A stretch of DNA of 64,000 nt from Pseudoxanthomonas sp. PXM01. GTDB lineage: Bacteria > Pseudomonadota > Gammaproteobacteria > Xanthomonadales > Xanthomonadaceae. A model generated the notes under the pieces. It searched no databases. It had not been told where the DNA came from and saw nothing but the letters and a program-made list of their open reading frames with translations. Of this stretch, positions 56,085 to 64,000 are shown in pieces (position 1 is the first letter of the stretch; every line of letters begins with the position of its first letter). The stretch spans positions 62,001 through 126,000 of the forward strand of contig NZ_JACVAJ010000002.1 of NCBI RefSeq assembly GCF_014851815.1, written 5' to 3'. Made by a program: the position numbers and the translations under genes.

Positions 56085-57425
56085 ATGCCCCACGACATCC
56101 GCACCGCCTGGTTCAAGACGCTCGGCCAACTGGCGCTGATCCTGGCGGCGGCGATCGTGGTCGGCCTGCTGCTGGGCCAGGTCTGGCCGGTGGTGACGCT
56201 GGCCGCGCTCGGTGTGGTGGCGTGGCACTACTGGCGCCTGCGCAAGGTCCTGCTGCGGCTGACGGCACGCCAGCGCATGGAGCCGGCCCAGGGCAAGGGC
56301 GTCTGGAACGAACTGGATCGCCTCCTGTTCCGCGGCCAGGCGGAAATGCGTACCCGCAAGCGGCGCCTGCTCGACATGCTGCGCGCCTACCGCGCCGCCG
56401 CCGCCGCCCTGCCCGATGCCGTGGTGGTGGTGGAACGCAACAGCCAGCGTGTGCAGTGGTTCAACAAGGCCGCCACCAACCTGCTGGGACTCCAGTATCC
56501 GACCGATATCGGCACCCCCGTCGGCGACCGCCTGCAGCCCTTGCCGATGTCGCACTGGCTGGCCGCCGGTCGCAATGCCGAACCCATGCTGGACGCCGCG
56601 TCGCCGGTGGACCCGCACCTGCGCCTCAACCTGCGGTTGATTCCCTACTCCGACGAGTACTGGCTGCTGGTCGCACGCGATGTCAGCAAGATGCTGCGGC
56701 TGGAGCAGATGCGGCGCGACTTCGTCGCCAACGTGTCGCATGAGCTCCGCACGCCACTGACCGTGGTGCACGGCTACCTCGACATGCTGGAGCCCACGGA
56801 GTATCCGGACTGGGCGCCGATGCTCAGCGAGATGCAGAAACAGTCGCAGCGCATGACGCAGCTGGTGGAAGACCTGCTGACGCTGTCGCGGCTGGAAGCG
56901 CAGGACAGCCTGCCCGACGAGAACGTGGCGATGGCACCGATGCTGGCGACGCTGCGGCGCGAGGCCGAAGCGCTCAGCCAGCGTCGCCATACCATCGTGG
57001 TGCAGGACGAAGCCAACCTAGACCTGTCCGGCTCCAACAAGGAGCTGCACAGCGCGTTCTCCAACCTGGTCAGCAATGCGGTGCGCTACACCCCGGTCGG
57101 CGGCACCATCACCGTCCGCTTCGCGCGCGAAGGCGACGGCGCGGTGCTGAGCGTGCGCGATACCGGCTACGGCATCCCGACCTCGCACCTGCCGCGCATC
57201 ACCGAACGCTTCTACCGCGTATCCACAAGCCGGTCGCGCGAGAGCGGCGGCACCGGCCTGGGCCTGTCGATCGTCAAGCACGTGCTGAACCTCCACCAGG
57301 CCCGCCTCGAGATCGAAAGCGAGGTCGGCCAGGGCAGCGTGTTCTCCATCCATTTCGGTGCCGAACGCGTCGAGCCACGCCTCGACGTCACGACGCCACA
57401 CACCACGGACAGCCAGATCGCATGA
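56085..57425 (+). CDS. phoR: Phosphate regulon sensor histidine kinase PhoR
   Basis: 446 residues. Two close N-terminal transmembrane helices (about 13-48) with almost no periplasmic part, then a PAS domain (AAALPDAVVVVERNSQRVQWFN), HisKA with His in VSHELRTPLTVVHGYLDML, and the ATPase domain with NLVSNAVRYTP and GTGLGLSIVKHVL. The lack of a large sensor loop fits PhoR, which senses through the Pst transporter and PhoU. It starts 64 bases after phoB and its stop overlaps ppk1. Confidence 0.96.
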   Translation: MPHDIRTAWFKTLGQLALILAAAIVVGLLLGQVWPVVTLAALGVVAWHYWRLRKVLLRLTARQRMEPAQGKGVWNELDRLLFRGQAEMRTRKRRLLDMLRAYRAAAAALPDAVVVVERNSQRVQWFNKAATNLLGLQYPTDIGTPVGDRLQPLPMSHWLAAGRNAEPMLDAASPVDPHLRLNLRLIPYSDEYWLLVARDVSKMLRLEQMRRDFVANVSHELRTPLTVVHGYLDMLEPTEYPDWAPMLSEMQKQSQRMTQLVEDLLTLSRLEAQDSLPDENVAMAPMLATLRREAEALSQRRHTIVVQDEANLDLSGSNKELHSAFSNLVSNAVRYTPVGGTITVRFAREGDGAVLSVRDTGYGIPTSHLPRITERFYRVSTSRSRESGGTGLGLSIVKHVLNLHQARLEIESEVGQGSVFSIHFGAERVEPRLDVTTPHTTDSQIA

Positions 57426-59509
57426 ACGCCGCCCTGGATACGACATCCGCCAACGCGACCGGCGAAGACGCCCTTCGGGATCCATCGCTCTACCTCAACC
57501 GCGAGCTGTCCCAGCTGGACTTCAACTTCCGCGTGCTGGCGCAGGCACAGGACCCGTCGGTGCCGCTGCTGGAGCGCCTGCGTTTCCTGTGCATCTCCTG
57601 CACCAACCTGGACGAGTTCTTCGAGATCCGCGCCGCGACCGTGCGCCACGCGCTCGACTTCGGCCTGCCCCCGGGCGCGGATGGCATGAGCCCGGCCACC
57701 GTGCTCAACAAGATCCACGACCGCGCCGCCGAACTGGTGGACGCGCAGTACAAGTGCTGGAACGACGTGCTGCGTCCCGGCCTGGCCGAAGCCGGTGTGC
57801 GCGTATTCGGACGCGACAGCTGGAACGCGCGGCAGACGCGCTGGCTGCGCGCCTACTTCCGCAACGAGATCATGCCGGTGCTGTCGCCGCTGGGCCTGGA
57901 CCCGGCGCACCCATTCCCGAAGATCCTCAACAAGTCGCTCAACATCGTGGTGGTGCTGAAGGGCAAGGACGCGTTCGGGCGCGCCGGCCACCTGGCCATC
58001 GTGCGCGCCCCGCGCTCGCTGCCGCGCATCATCCACCTGCCGCAGCGCGTGTCGGGCGGCGAGAACGACTTCGTCCTGCTGTCCTCGGTGCTGTCGGTGT
58101 TCGTGGACGAGTTGTTCCCCGGCATGGAAGTGAAGGGCTCGTATCAGTTCCGCGTGACCCGCAATTCCGAAGTGGTGGTGGACGAAGAGGAAGTCGAGAA
58201 CCTGGCGCTGGCGCTGCGCGACGAACTGGTCGGTCGCGGTTACCGGCCGGCGGTGCGGCTGGAAATCGCGCACGATTGCCCCAAGCCCATCGTGCGGCAG
58301 TTGCTGCAGAACTTCGCACTGCCCGACAACGCGGTGTATCCGATCAACGGCCCGGTCAATCTCAACCGTGTCATCCAGGTGTACGACCTGGTGCAGCGCC
58401 CCGAGCTGAAGTACCCCGCCTTCACTCCGCGTCCGCTGCGCGACAGCGAGGCGATCTTCGAGAAGATCGCCGACGACGACGTGCTGCTGCACCACCCCTT
58501 CGATTCGTTCGGGGCCGTGCTCGACCTGATCAAGCAGGCGTCGGTCGATCCCGACGTGCTGGCGATCAAGCAGACGCTGTACCGCACCGGCAAGGACTCG
58601 GCCATCGTCGAGGCGCTGGTGCAGGCCGCGCGCAACGGCAAGGACGTCACCGTGGTGGTCGAATTGCGCGCGCGCTTCGACGAGGACGCCAACCTGGGTG
58701 TGGCCGACCGCCTGCAGGAAGCCGGCGCGCAGGTCGTGTACGGCGTGGTGGGCTACAAGACCCACGCCAAGATGCTGCTGATCGTGCGACGCGAAGGCCG
58801 CAAGCTGCGCCGCTACGTGCACCTCGGCACCGGCAACTACCACAGCGGCACCGCACGTGCGTACACCGACATCGGCCTGCTCACTGCCGATCCGGACATC
58901 GGCAACGACGTGCACCTGCTGTTCCAGCAGCTGTCGGGTCTGGCGCCCACCACCAAACTGAAGCGCCTGCTGCAGTCGCCTTTCACCCTGCATCCGGGAC
59001 TGATCAAGAAGATCGAGCGCGAAGCCAAGCTGGCCAGGGCAGGCAAGCCGGCGCACATCATCGCCAAGATCAACGCCATCAACGAGCCGCGCATCATCCG
59101 CGCGCTGTACGCGGCGTCGCAGGCCGGCGTGCGGATCGACCTGATCGTGCGTGGCGCGTGCGCCGTACGCCCCGGCGTGCCGGGCATCTCGGACAACATC
59201 CGTGTACGTTCCATCGTCGGGCGCTTCCTCGAACACAGTCGCCTGTACTGGTTCGGCAACGACGGCTCGCCGGAGCTGTACTGCGCCAGTGCGGACTGGC
59301 TGGAGCGCAACCTGCTGCACCGTGTGGAGACCTGCTTCCCGATCCTCGACAAGGATCTTGCCGCGCGCGTCTTCAAGGATGGCCTGCAGAACTACCTGGA
59401 CGACAACTGCAATGCGTGGGAACTGCAGGCCGACGGCAGCTACGTCAAGCTGACGCCCGGCGACGACGCGCCGCACTCCGCGCAGGGCACGCTGCTGGCG
59501 AAGGTGTGA
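57422..59509 (+). CDS. ppk: Polyphosphate kinase 1
   Basis: 695 residues. It polymerises phosphate from ATP into polyphosphate. The N-domain LYLNRELSQLDFNFRVL, HHPFDSFGAVLDL, and the catalytic His in YKTHAKMLLIVRR (about 440) with HLGTGNYHSGTARAYTDI and CADPD-like strands are all typical; VETCFPI near the end is the second conserved part. Its ATG overlaps the phoR stop (ATGA), so it is coupled to the phosphate sensor. Confidence 0.97.
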   Translation: MNAALDTTSANATGEDALRDPSLYLNRELSQLDFNFRVLAQAQDPSVPLLERLRFLCISCTNLDEFFEIRAATVRHALDFGLPPGADGMSPATVLNKIHDRAAELVDAQYKCWNDVLRPGLAEAGVRVFGRDSWNARQTRWLRAYFRNEIMPVLSPLGLDPAHPFPKILNKSLNIVVVLKGKDAFGRAGHLAIVRAPRSLPRIIHLPQRVSGGENDFVLLSSVLSVFVDELFPGMEVKGSYQFRVTRNSEVVVDEEEVENLALALRDELVGRGYRPAVRLEIAHDCPKPIVRQLLQNFALPDNAVYPINGPVNLNRVIQVYDLVQRPELKYPAFTPRPLRDSEAIFEKIADDDVLLHHPFDSFGAVLDLIKQASVDPDVLAIKQTLYRTGKDSAIVEALVQAARNGKDVTVVVELRARFDEDANLGVADRLQEAGAQVVYGVVGYKTHAKMLLIVRREGRKLRRYVHLGTGNYHSGTARAYTDIGLLTADPDIGNDVHLLFQQLSGLAPTTKLKRLLQSPFTLHPGLIKKIEREAKLARAGKPAHIIAKINAINEPRIIRALYAASQAGVRIDLIVRGACAVRPGVPGISDNIRVRSIVGRFLEHSRLYWFGNDGSPELYCASADWLERNLLHRVETCFPILDKDLAARVFKDGLQNYLDDNCNAWELQADGSYVKLTPGDDAPHSAQGTLLAKV

Positions 59510-59592
59510 TGCGACCATTGGACGCATCCCGCGATGGCATGCGTCGTCATCGCGTTGAGGCATTGCGCGCCACCATTGGCTAAACTGGTCGC

Positions 59593-61122
59593 ATGGCGCC
59601 CCTGACCTCCCCCACCTCCCCGCCGCTCCAGGACGGGGACCTGTTGGCCGCGATCGACCTGGGGTCCAACAGCTTCCACATGATCGTCGCGCGCTCGCTG
59701 CTGGGCCAGCTGCGCGTGGTCGACCGTCTGCGCGAAACCGTGCGCATGGCCGATGGCCTGGACAGCAAGGGCGGCCTGTCCGCCGCCGCACGGCAGCGCG
59801 CGCTCGACTGCCTGTCGCGTTTCGGCCAGCGCATCCGCGACATCCCCGCGATGCGCGTGCGCGCGCTGGCCACCAACACCGTGCGCCAGCTGCGCGACCC
59901 GCAGGAGTTCCTGTCGGCGGCGGAAGCCGCACTGGGCAAGCCGATCGAAGTGGTCTCCGGCCGCGAAGAAGCCCGCCTTATCTACCTGGGCGTGGCGCAT
60001 GCGCAACCGCCGAAGACGAGCCAGCGCCGGCTGGTCATCGACATCGGTGGCGGTTCGACGGAATTCATCATCGGCCGCGGTTTCGAGACCCTGGAGCGCG
60101 AGAGCCTACAGGCCGGCTGCATCGCCAGCACGCGCCGCTTCTTCCCCGGCGGCAAGCTCTCGCGCAAGCGCTGGAAGGAAGCGCTCACCGAGATCGGCGC
60201 GGAGTTCCAGCAGTTCGCCGGCCTGTACCGCAATCTCGGTTGGCAGGAAGCCATCGGCTCGTCCGGCACCAACAAGGCCATCGGCGAGATCTGCGCGGCG
60301 ATGAAGCTGACCAAGGGCGCGGTGACCGCCGAAGCACTGCCGCAGGTCCGCGACAAGCTGTTGCAGGCGGACCGCATCGAGGACATCGAGCTGCCCGGCC
60401 TGTCGAACGACCGGCGTCCGATCATCGCCGGCGGCGTGCTGGTGCTGGAGGCGGCGTTCGAGGCGCTGGGCCTGCAGCGGCTGATGGTCAGCAAGGCGGC
60501 GATGCGCGAGGGCATCCTGTTCGACATGCTGGGCCGCGGCAGCGAGAACGATCCGCGCGACCTGTCCACGGCGGCGCTGATGCAGCGCTACGGCATCGAC
60601 GAGTTCCAGGCCGCGCGGGTGGAAGCCACTGCGATGCGCCTGTTCGAGCAGGTCGAGGATCGCTGGGGCCTGGACGACGACGATGCCCGCCTGCTCGGCT
60701 GGGCCGCACGCCTGCACGAGATCGGCCTGGTCATCGCGCACAGCCAGTACCACGTACACGGCGCCTACGTGCTGGAGCACTCCGACATCGAAGGCTTCTC
60801 GCGGCAGGAACAGCAGGTGCTGTCGGCGCTGGTGCGCACGCACCGCCGCGGCATACCGAAGACCGCCTTCGACGCGCTGCCCGACCGCCTGCTGCTGAGC
60901 GCCAAGCGCAAGGCCGCGCTGCTGCGCCTCGCCGTGCTGCTGCACCGTTCCCACGACGCCGAAGCCATTCCGCAACTCGATGCGACCGCCAGCGGCGACC
61001 GCCTGGACCTGGTGGTCAGCAAGAAGTGGATCGATTCCCGCCCCCTGCTCCGCTCCGACCTGGTCGGTGAACCCGAGGACATGCAGGGGTTGGGCGTCGC
61101 GTTCAAGCCGTTCGTGGCCTAG
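59593..61122 (+). CDS. ppx: Exopolyphosphatase
   Basis: 509 residues. Ppx/GppA family: N-terminal ASKHA motifs AAIDLGSNSFHMIVA (about 17-31) and VIDIGGGSTEFII, then a C-terminal HD-like domain. The length matches Ppx rather than the shorter GppA-only forms. It degrades polyphosphate from the chain end and so opposes the ppk product 83 bases upstream. Confidence 0.95.
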   Translation: MAPLTSPTSPPLQDGDLLAAIDLGSNSFHMIVARSLLGQLRVVDRLRETVRMADGLDSKGGLSAAARQRALDCLSRFGQRIRDIPAMRVRALATNTVRQLRDPQEFLSAAEAALGKPIEVVSGREEARLIYLGVAHAQPPKTSQRRLVIDIGGGSTEFIIGRGFETLERESLQAGCIASTRRFFPGGKLSRKRWKEALTEIGAEFQQFAGLYRNLGWQEAIGSSGTNKAIGEICAAMKLTKGAVTAEALPQVRDKLLQADRIEDIELPGLSNDRRPIIAGGVLVLEAAFEALGLQRLMVSKAAMREGILFDMLGRGSENDPRDLSTAALMQRYGIDEFQAARVEATAMRLFEQVEDRWGLDDDDARLLGWAARLHEIGLVIAHSQYHVHGAYVLEHSDIEGFSRQEQQVLSALVRTHRRGIPKTAFDALPDRLLLSAKRKAALLRLAVLLHRSHDAEAIPQLDATASGDRLDLVVSKKWIDSRPLLRSDLVGEPEDMQGLGVAFKPFVA

Positions 61123-61153
61123 CGCCATCGTCGACAGGCCACGGAGGGCCGGC

Positions 61154-62335
61154 ATGCTGAAGTGTATCGGCCTGATGGCCATCGCACTGGGAATGCTCGC
61201 ATCGCCGTGCATCGCCATGGCGGCGGCACCGCCTGCCGAGCCCGACATCGATGCCGTCATCGAAGACCTGTGCTTCAAGCGTGTCGTGATGCTCGGTGAG
61301 GATTCCGGCCACGGCGCAGGGGCCACCGTGGCGATGAAGGGACGCATCATGGCCGCCCTGGTCGAACGTTGCGGTTTCGACACGATCTACTTCGAAAGCC
61401 CGGTGTATGACTTCCTGGATTTCGAAGAACGCCTGGCCGCGCGCGACGCCTCCCCGGCACTGCTCGGCGATGCCGTCGGTGCGATATGGACGGGAACACG
61501 GGAGTTCGAGCCGACGTTGCGCTGGCTGTGGGCGCAGGTCACTGCAGGCCACGTGCGGGTGCGCGGACTGGATATCCAGACGGGTGGCGTAACCCAGCAC
61601 TTCTCGGCGAACACGCTCCCGCGGCGACTCGCCGCGCATGCGGGCGCGCAGCGCGATGCATGCGAAGACCAGCTCGGCCGCCTGACGCGATGGGAGTTCG
61701 ATGCATCGAATCGCTACGACGATGCCTTCCGAGAACGGCTCCGTCGCTGCCTCACGGATATCGAACAGGTCCTGGCCACCTCGGACGCCGAGGTCGACCG
61801 GGCGTCGCACAGGATGGCCGTCGGCCTCCGCAGCTCCCTCGCCCTGGAGGATGGTCCCGGCTTCAACCTCCGCGACAAGGCGATGGCACAGAACTTCATG
61901 TGGCATCACGCGCGAACGCCAGGCGAACGCGCCATCCTCTGGACGTCGACCCGCCATGCGGTGAAGGCGACCCTGCCCGACCATCCCGAGCGGATCTCGC
62001 TGGGCATGCATCTCCAGGAGCACTTCGGCGACCTGCTCGCCAGCATCGGGTTCTCTGCGAAGCGAGGCGAGCACGGGCGTCCATCACGGAAACCCGTCAG
62101 CATCGCTAACGACGCTGACGCGCTCGAACACCGCGACCGCGGCACGGGCTACCTCGATCGTGCCCGTCTGCAGCAGATCGGAGATATCGCGTCATCGGTC
62201 GTCGCGTATCGGCAACCGCAGCATGCCGACTGGAGCGCCCTGCTGGATGGCATCGTGCTCCTGCCCGTGGAGACACCGCTCCATGCATTGGATGCAACGG
62301 GACCGGCATCGCCCGGCACATCCCCTCCAATGTGA
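61154..62335 (+). CDS. Secreted erythromycin-esterase-like protein
   Basis: 393 residues. Signal peptide (about 1-24, ending CIAMAAA). The mature part resembles the erythromycin esterase/EreA fold: LGEDSGHGAG corresponds to the GExxHG motif, FDTIYFESP to the second strand Glu, and ILWTSTRHAVKA to the VWAHNxH element. Several otherwise conserved positions differ, so esterase activity is uncertain, and macrolide resistance should not be assumed. GGAGGG precedes the ATG at 61154. It is 31 bases after ppx and may be read with it. Confidence 0.65.
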   Translation: MLKCIGLMAIALGMLASPCIAMAAAPPAEPDIDAVIEDLCFKRVVMLGEDSGHGAGATVAMKGRIMAALVERCGFDTIYFESPVYDFLDFEERLAARDASPALLGDAVGAIWTGTREFEPTLRWLWAQVTAGHVRVRGLDIQTGGVTQHFSANTLPRRLAAHAGAQRDACEDQLGRLTRWEFDASNRYDDAFRERLRRCLTDIEQVLATSDAEVDRASHRMAVGLRSSLALEDGPGFNLRDKAMAQNFMWHHARTPGERAILWTSTRHAVKATLPDHPERISLGMHLQEHFGDLLASIGFSAKRGEHGRPSRKPVSIANDADALEHRDRGTGYLDRARLQQIGDIASSVVAYRQPQHADWSALLDGIVLLPVETPLHALDATGPASPGTSPPM

Positions 62336-62478
62336 CTTGAGGTTACACTCGGACCAGCCCCGGTTCTGCGGCGTGGTCTACCCGACTTGCCCCACGCCAT
62401 CCTCCCCGTCCGTCGTTGCGGCGGGGGCAGGACCCCAGGCCGACTATTTGTCGCGTACCTGCCTTCAGGAGGAAGTCC

Positions 62479-63735
62479 GTGATCGACAGTAGGAGTCCAG
62501 AACACGCATTGACCGACGCCTGGCTCGAAGGCGGACCGGGTGCCGTCGCCATCGCACGCAACGTCGACCGCCTGCTCGATGCGGTGCGCCGCCACCTCGA
62601 CATGGATGTGGCCTTCGTCAGCGAATTCCACGGCAGTCACCGCGTGTTCCGGCATGTCGTCACCCGCCTCGACCGTGCACCGATCCGGCCCGGCGACTCC
62701 AGTCCGCTCGACGAGGGCTACTGCATGCGGGTGGTCGAAGGCAGCATCCCGCAGCTGATTCCCGACACGTCGGCGGTGCCAGCAGTGGTGCAGATCCCCG
62801 AGACGGCCGCCGTCCCCATCGGCTCGCACCTCAGCGTGCCCATCCAGCTGCGCGACGGCCGCGTCTATGGCACGTTCTGCTGCTTCAGCCTGGCCGCCAA
62901 CCTGTCGCTGGGCGAGCGCGACCTGCACATGATGCGCGCGTTCGCCGACCTGCTCGCCTACCAGATCGACGGCGACCTGGATGCGGTGCAGGCCCACGAG
63001 GAAAAGGTCGCCCGCATCACCTCGGTGCTGGAAATGGGCCAGCCGCACATGGTGTTCCAGCCCATCTACCGCAGCAGCGAACGTCGCATCGTCGGCGTGG
63101 AGTGCCTGTCCCGCTTCGAGCTTGAACCGCGTCGCACGCCAGATGTCTGGTTCGCGGAAGCGCGCGAGATCGGTCTGGGCGTGCGGCTGGAGCTCAACGC
63201 CATCCTGTCCGCGCTGGACGGCCTGCGCGACGTCAAGGGCGACTTCTATGTAGCGCTTAACGTGTCGCCGCAGACCATCATCAGCGGCGGCATCGACGGC
63301 TACATCGACGACCTGGATCCGCACCGCGTGGTGCTGGAGATCACCGAGCACTCGCTGGTGGATGACTACAAGCTGCTCAACGAACGGCTGGTGCCGTTGC
63401 GTGAATCGGGCGTACGGATCGCGGTGGACGATGCCGGCGCCGGCTACGCCAGCATGCGCCACGTGCTGGCGATCCACCCGGACATCATCAAGCTCGACCT
63501 CAGCCTGACCCGTGACATCGACAGCGACTCGCCGCGCCGCGCGCTCGCGGCGGCGTTGATCGAATTCGCCCGCCAGACGCAGTCGCACGTGGTCGCCGAG
63601 GGCGTGGAAACCGCGACGGAGCTGGCGGCGCTGCAGGCGCTCGGCGTCGACGACGTGCAGGGTTACCACCTGGCGCGTCCGCTCGAGGTCGACGCCCTCG
63701 CCCGCCGGCTGGCCGCGGAGCGGCGGCGATACTGA
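62479..63735 (+). CDS. Cyclic-di-GMP phosphodiesterase-like protein (GAF-EAL)
   Basis: 418 residues from a GTG at 62479 with AGGAGGAAG upstream. Residues about 20-165 form a GAF-type sensor (SHLSVPIQLRDGRVYGTFCC). The EAL domain covers about 185-415. The signature is ECL (Glu208-Cys209-Leu210) instead of EAL, but the metal and catalytic residues are all present: Glu208, Asn261, Glu290 region (EITE), Asp317-Asp318 (VDDAGAGYAS), Lys338 and Glu374 (VVAEGVET). It should hydrolyse c-di-GMP, linking to PilZ-type motility control elsewhere in the window. The GAF ligand is unknown. Confidence 0.88.
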   Translation: MIDSRSPEHALTDAWLEGGPGAVAIARNVDRLLDAVRRHLDMDVAFVSEFHGSHRVFRHVVTRLDRAPIRPGDSSPLDEGYCMRVVEGSIPQLIPDTSAVPAVVQIPETAAVPIGSHLSVPIQLRDGRVYGTFCCFSLAANLSLGERDLHMMRAFADLLAYQIDGDLDAVQAHEEKVARITSVLEMGQPHMVFQPIYRSSERRIVGVECLSRFELEPRRTPDVWFAEAREIGLGVRLELNAILSALDGLRDVKGDFYVALNVSPQTIISGGIDGYIDDLDPHRVVLEITEHSLVDDYKLLNERLVPLRESGVRIAVDDAGAGYASMRHVLAIHPDIIKLDLSLTRDIDSDSPRRALAAALIEFARQTQSHVVAEGVETATELAALQALGVDDVQGYHLARPLEVDALARRLAAERRRY

Positions 63736-63786
63736 GCCACGTCGCCGCCCTATCATGATCCGCCCCCCGGAATCCGCGACCACACG

Positions 63787-64000
63787 ATGAAGACCTACCT
63801 CTTGGCCGACGGCCTGCCCGCCTCGCGCATCGCGTACGGCTGCATGCAGCTCAGCCGCGCCTGGGATGCCTCGCCGGTCACCGCGGACGAGCGCCGCCAG
63901 GCGCAACGACTGGTGGAGACCGCACTGGCCGGCGGCATCACCTTGTTCGACCACGCCGACATCTATGCGCGCGGCAAGTCCGAGCAGATCTTCGGTGACG
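63787..64000 (+). CDS. Aldo/keto reductase, truncated by the window end
   Basis: The first 71 codons are present: after SRIAYGCMQLSR comes TLFDHADIYARGKSEQIFG, the aldo/keto reductase signature with the catalytic Asp and Tyr (DHADIY). The remainder lies outside the window. Likely an NADPH-dependent reductase of the YdhF type. Confidence 0.85.
   Translation, partial: MKTYLLADGLPASRIAYGCMQLSRAWDASPVTADERRQAQRLVETALAGGITLFDHADIYARGKSEQIFGD

Noticed and set aside
57212..59932. Very long minus-strand open frame (906 codons) opposite ppk1 and phoR.
   Set aside because: It is a shadow frame in GC-rich DNA: it has no domain, no ribosome binding site and a His/Arg/Val/Gln-biased composition produced by the third positions of ppk1.
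61154..62335. Macrolide resistance gene.
   Set aside because: Similarity is only at fold level with altered motifs, and the setting is chromosomal, so a resistance claim is not supported.

Overview
The window is a GC-rich chromosomal segment of a gammaproteobacterium, most likely of the Xanthomonadaceae/Lysobacteraceae (Xanthomonas, Stenotrophomonas, Pseudoxanthomonas, Lysobacter group). The evidence is a 117-residue PilZ gene behind holB, a short NAD-type isocitrate dehydrogenase, a KdkA-type Kdo kinase, a MoxR-DUF58-TgpA trio, a tRNA cluster upstream of tig-clpP-clpX-lon-hupB-ppiD, and frequent GTG/TTG starts. The genus cannot be fixed from this sequence alone. Almost all of it is housekeeping chromosome; I see no prophage, insertion sequence, CRISPR array or plasmid module.

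Layout: 1-6.5 kb holds envelope and accessory genes (L,D-transpeptidase cut by the window edge, Lpp-like lipoprotein, GMC oxidoreductase, amino-acid racemase, a RidA/LysR divergent pair). 6.6-16.8 kb is the minus-strand lipid/cell-wall block yceD-rpmF-fabH-fabD-fabG-acpP-fabF-pabB-mltG-tmk-holB-pilZ. 16.9-23.7 kb has a Maf nucleotidase, an ArnT-like glycosyltransferase, the MoxR/DUF58/TgpA operon and an Slp lipoprotein. 23.8-27.5 kb is dnaX-ybaB-recR-HIT facing tRNA-Ser and the 4.5S SRP RNA gene, whose 3' half is tandemly duplicated. 27.5-33.7 kb is a tightly coupled operon kdkA-MBL hydrolase-moaA-moaC-moaD-moaE-beta-propeller, divergent from a heptosyltransferase-like gene.

33.8-39.3 kb has tRNA-Ser(CGA), a PP2C phosphatase, rnhA-GNAT-dnaQ (overlapping), a YafS-like methyltransferase and gloB-mltD. 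39.4-49.2 kb is the protein-quality-control block: tRNA-Pro/Arg/His/Lys/Leu, tig, clpP, clpX, lon (with a sigma32-like promoter), hupB, tRNA-Val, tRNA-Asp, ppiD. 49.3-53.4 kb has a Bax-inhibitor-1 protein, an NhaC antiporter, NAD-IDH, an AhpD-like protein and a glutaredoxin. 53.6-64 kb has BepA, then a phosphate block phoB-phoR-ppk1-ppx preceded by a Pho-box-like site, a secreted erythromycin-esterase-like protein, a GAF-EAL protein and a truncated aldo/keto reductase.

The least ordinary observations are the repeated SRP RNA 3' half, an apparent AUC start codon on the L,D-transpeptidase, a PabB with PIAGT in place of PIKGT, and the Kdo kinase embedded in a molybdopterin operon. I found no convincing wholly new system.
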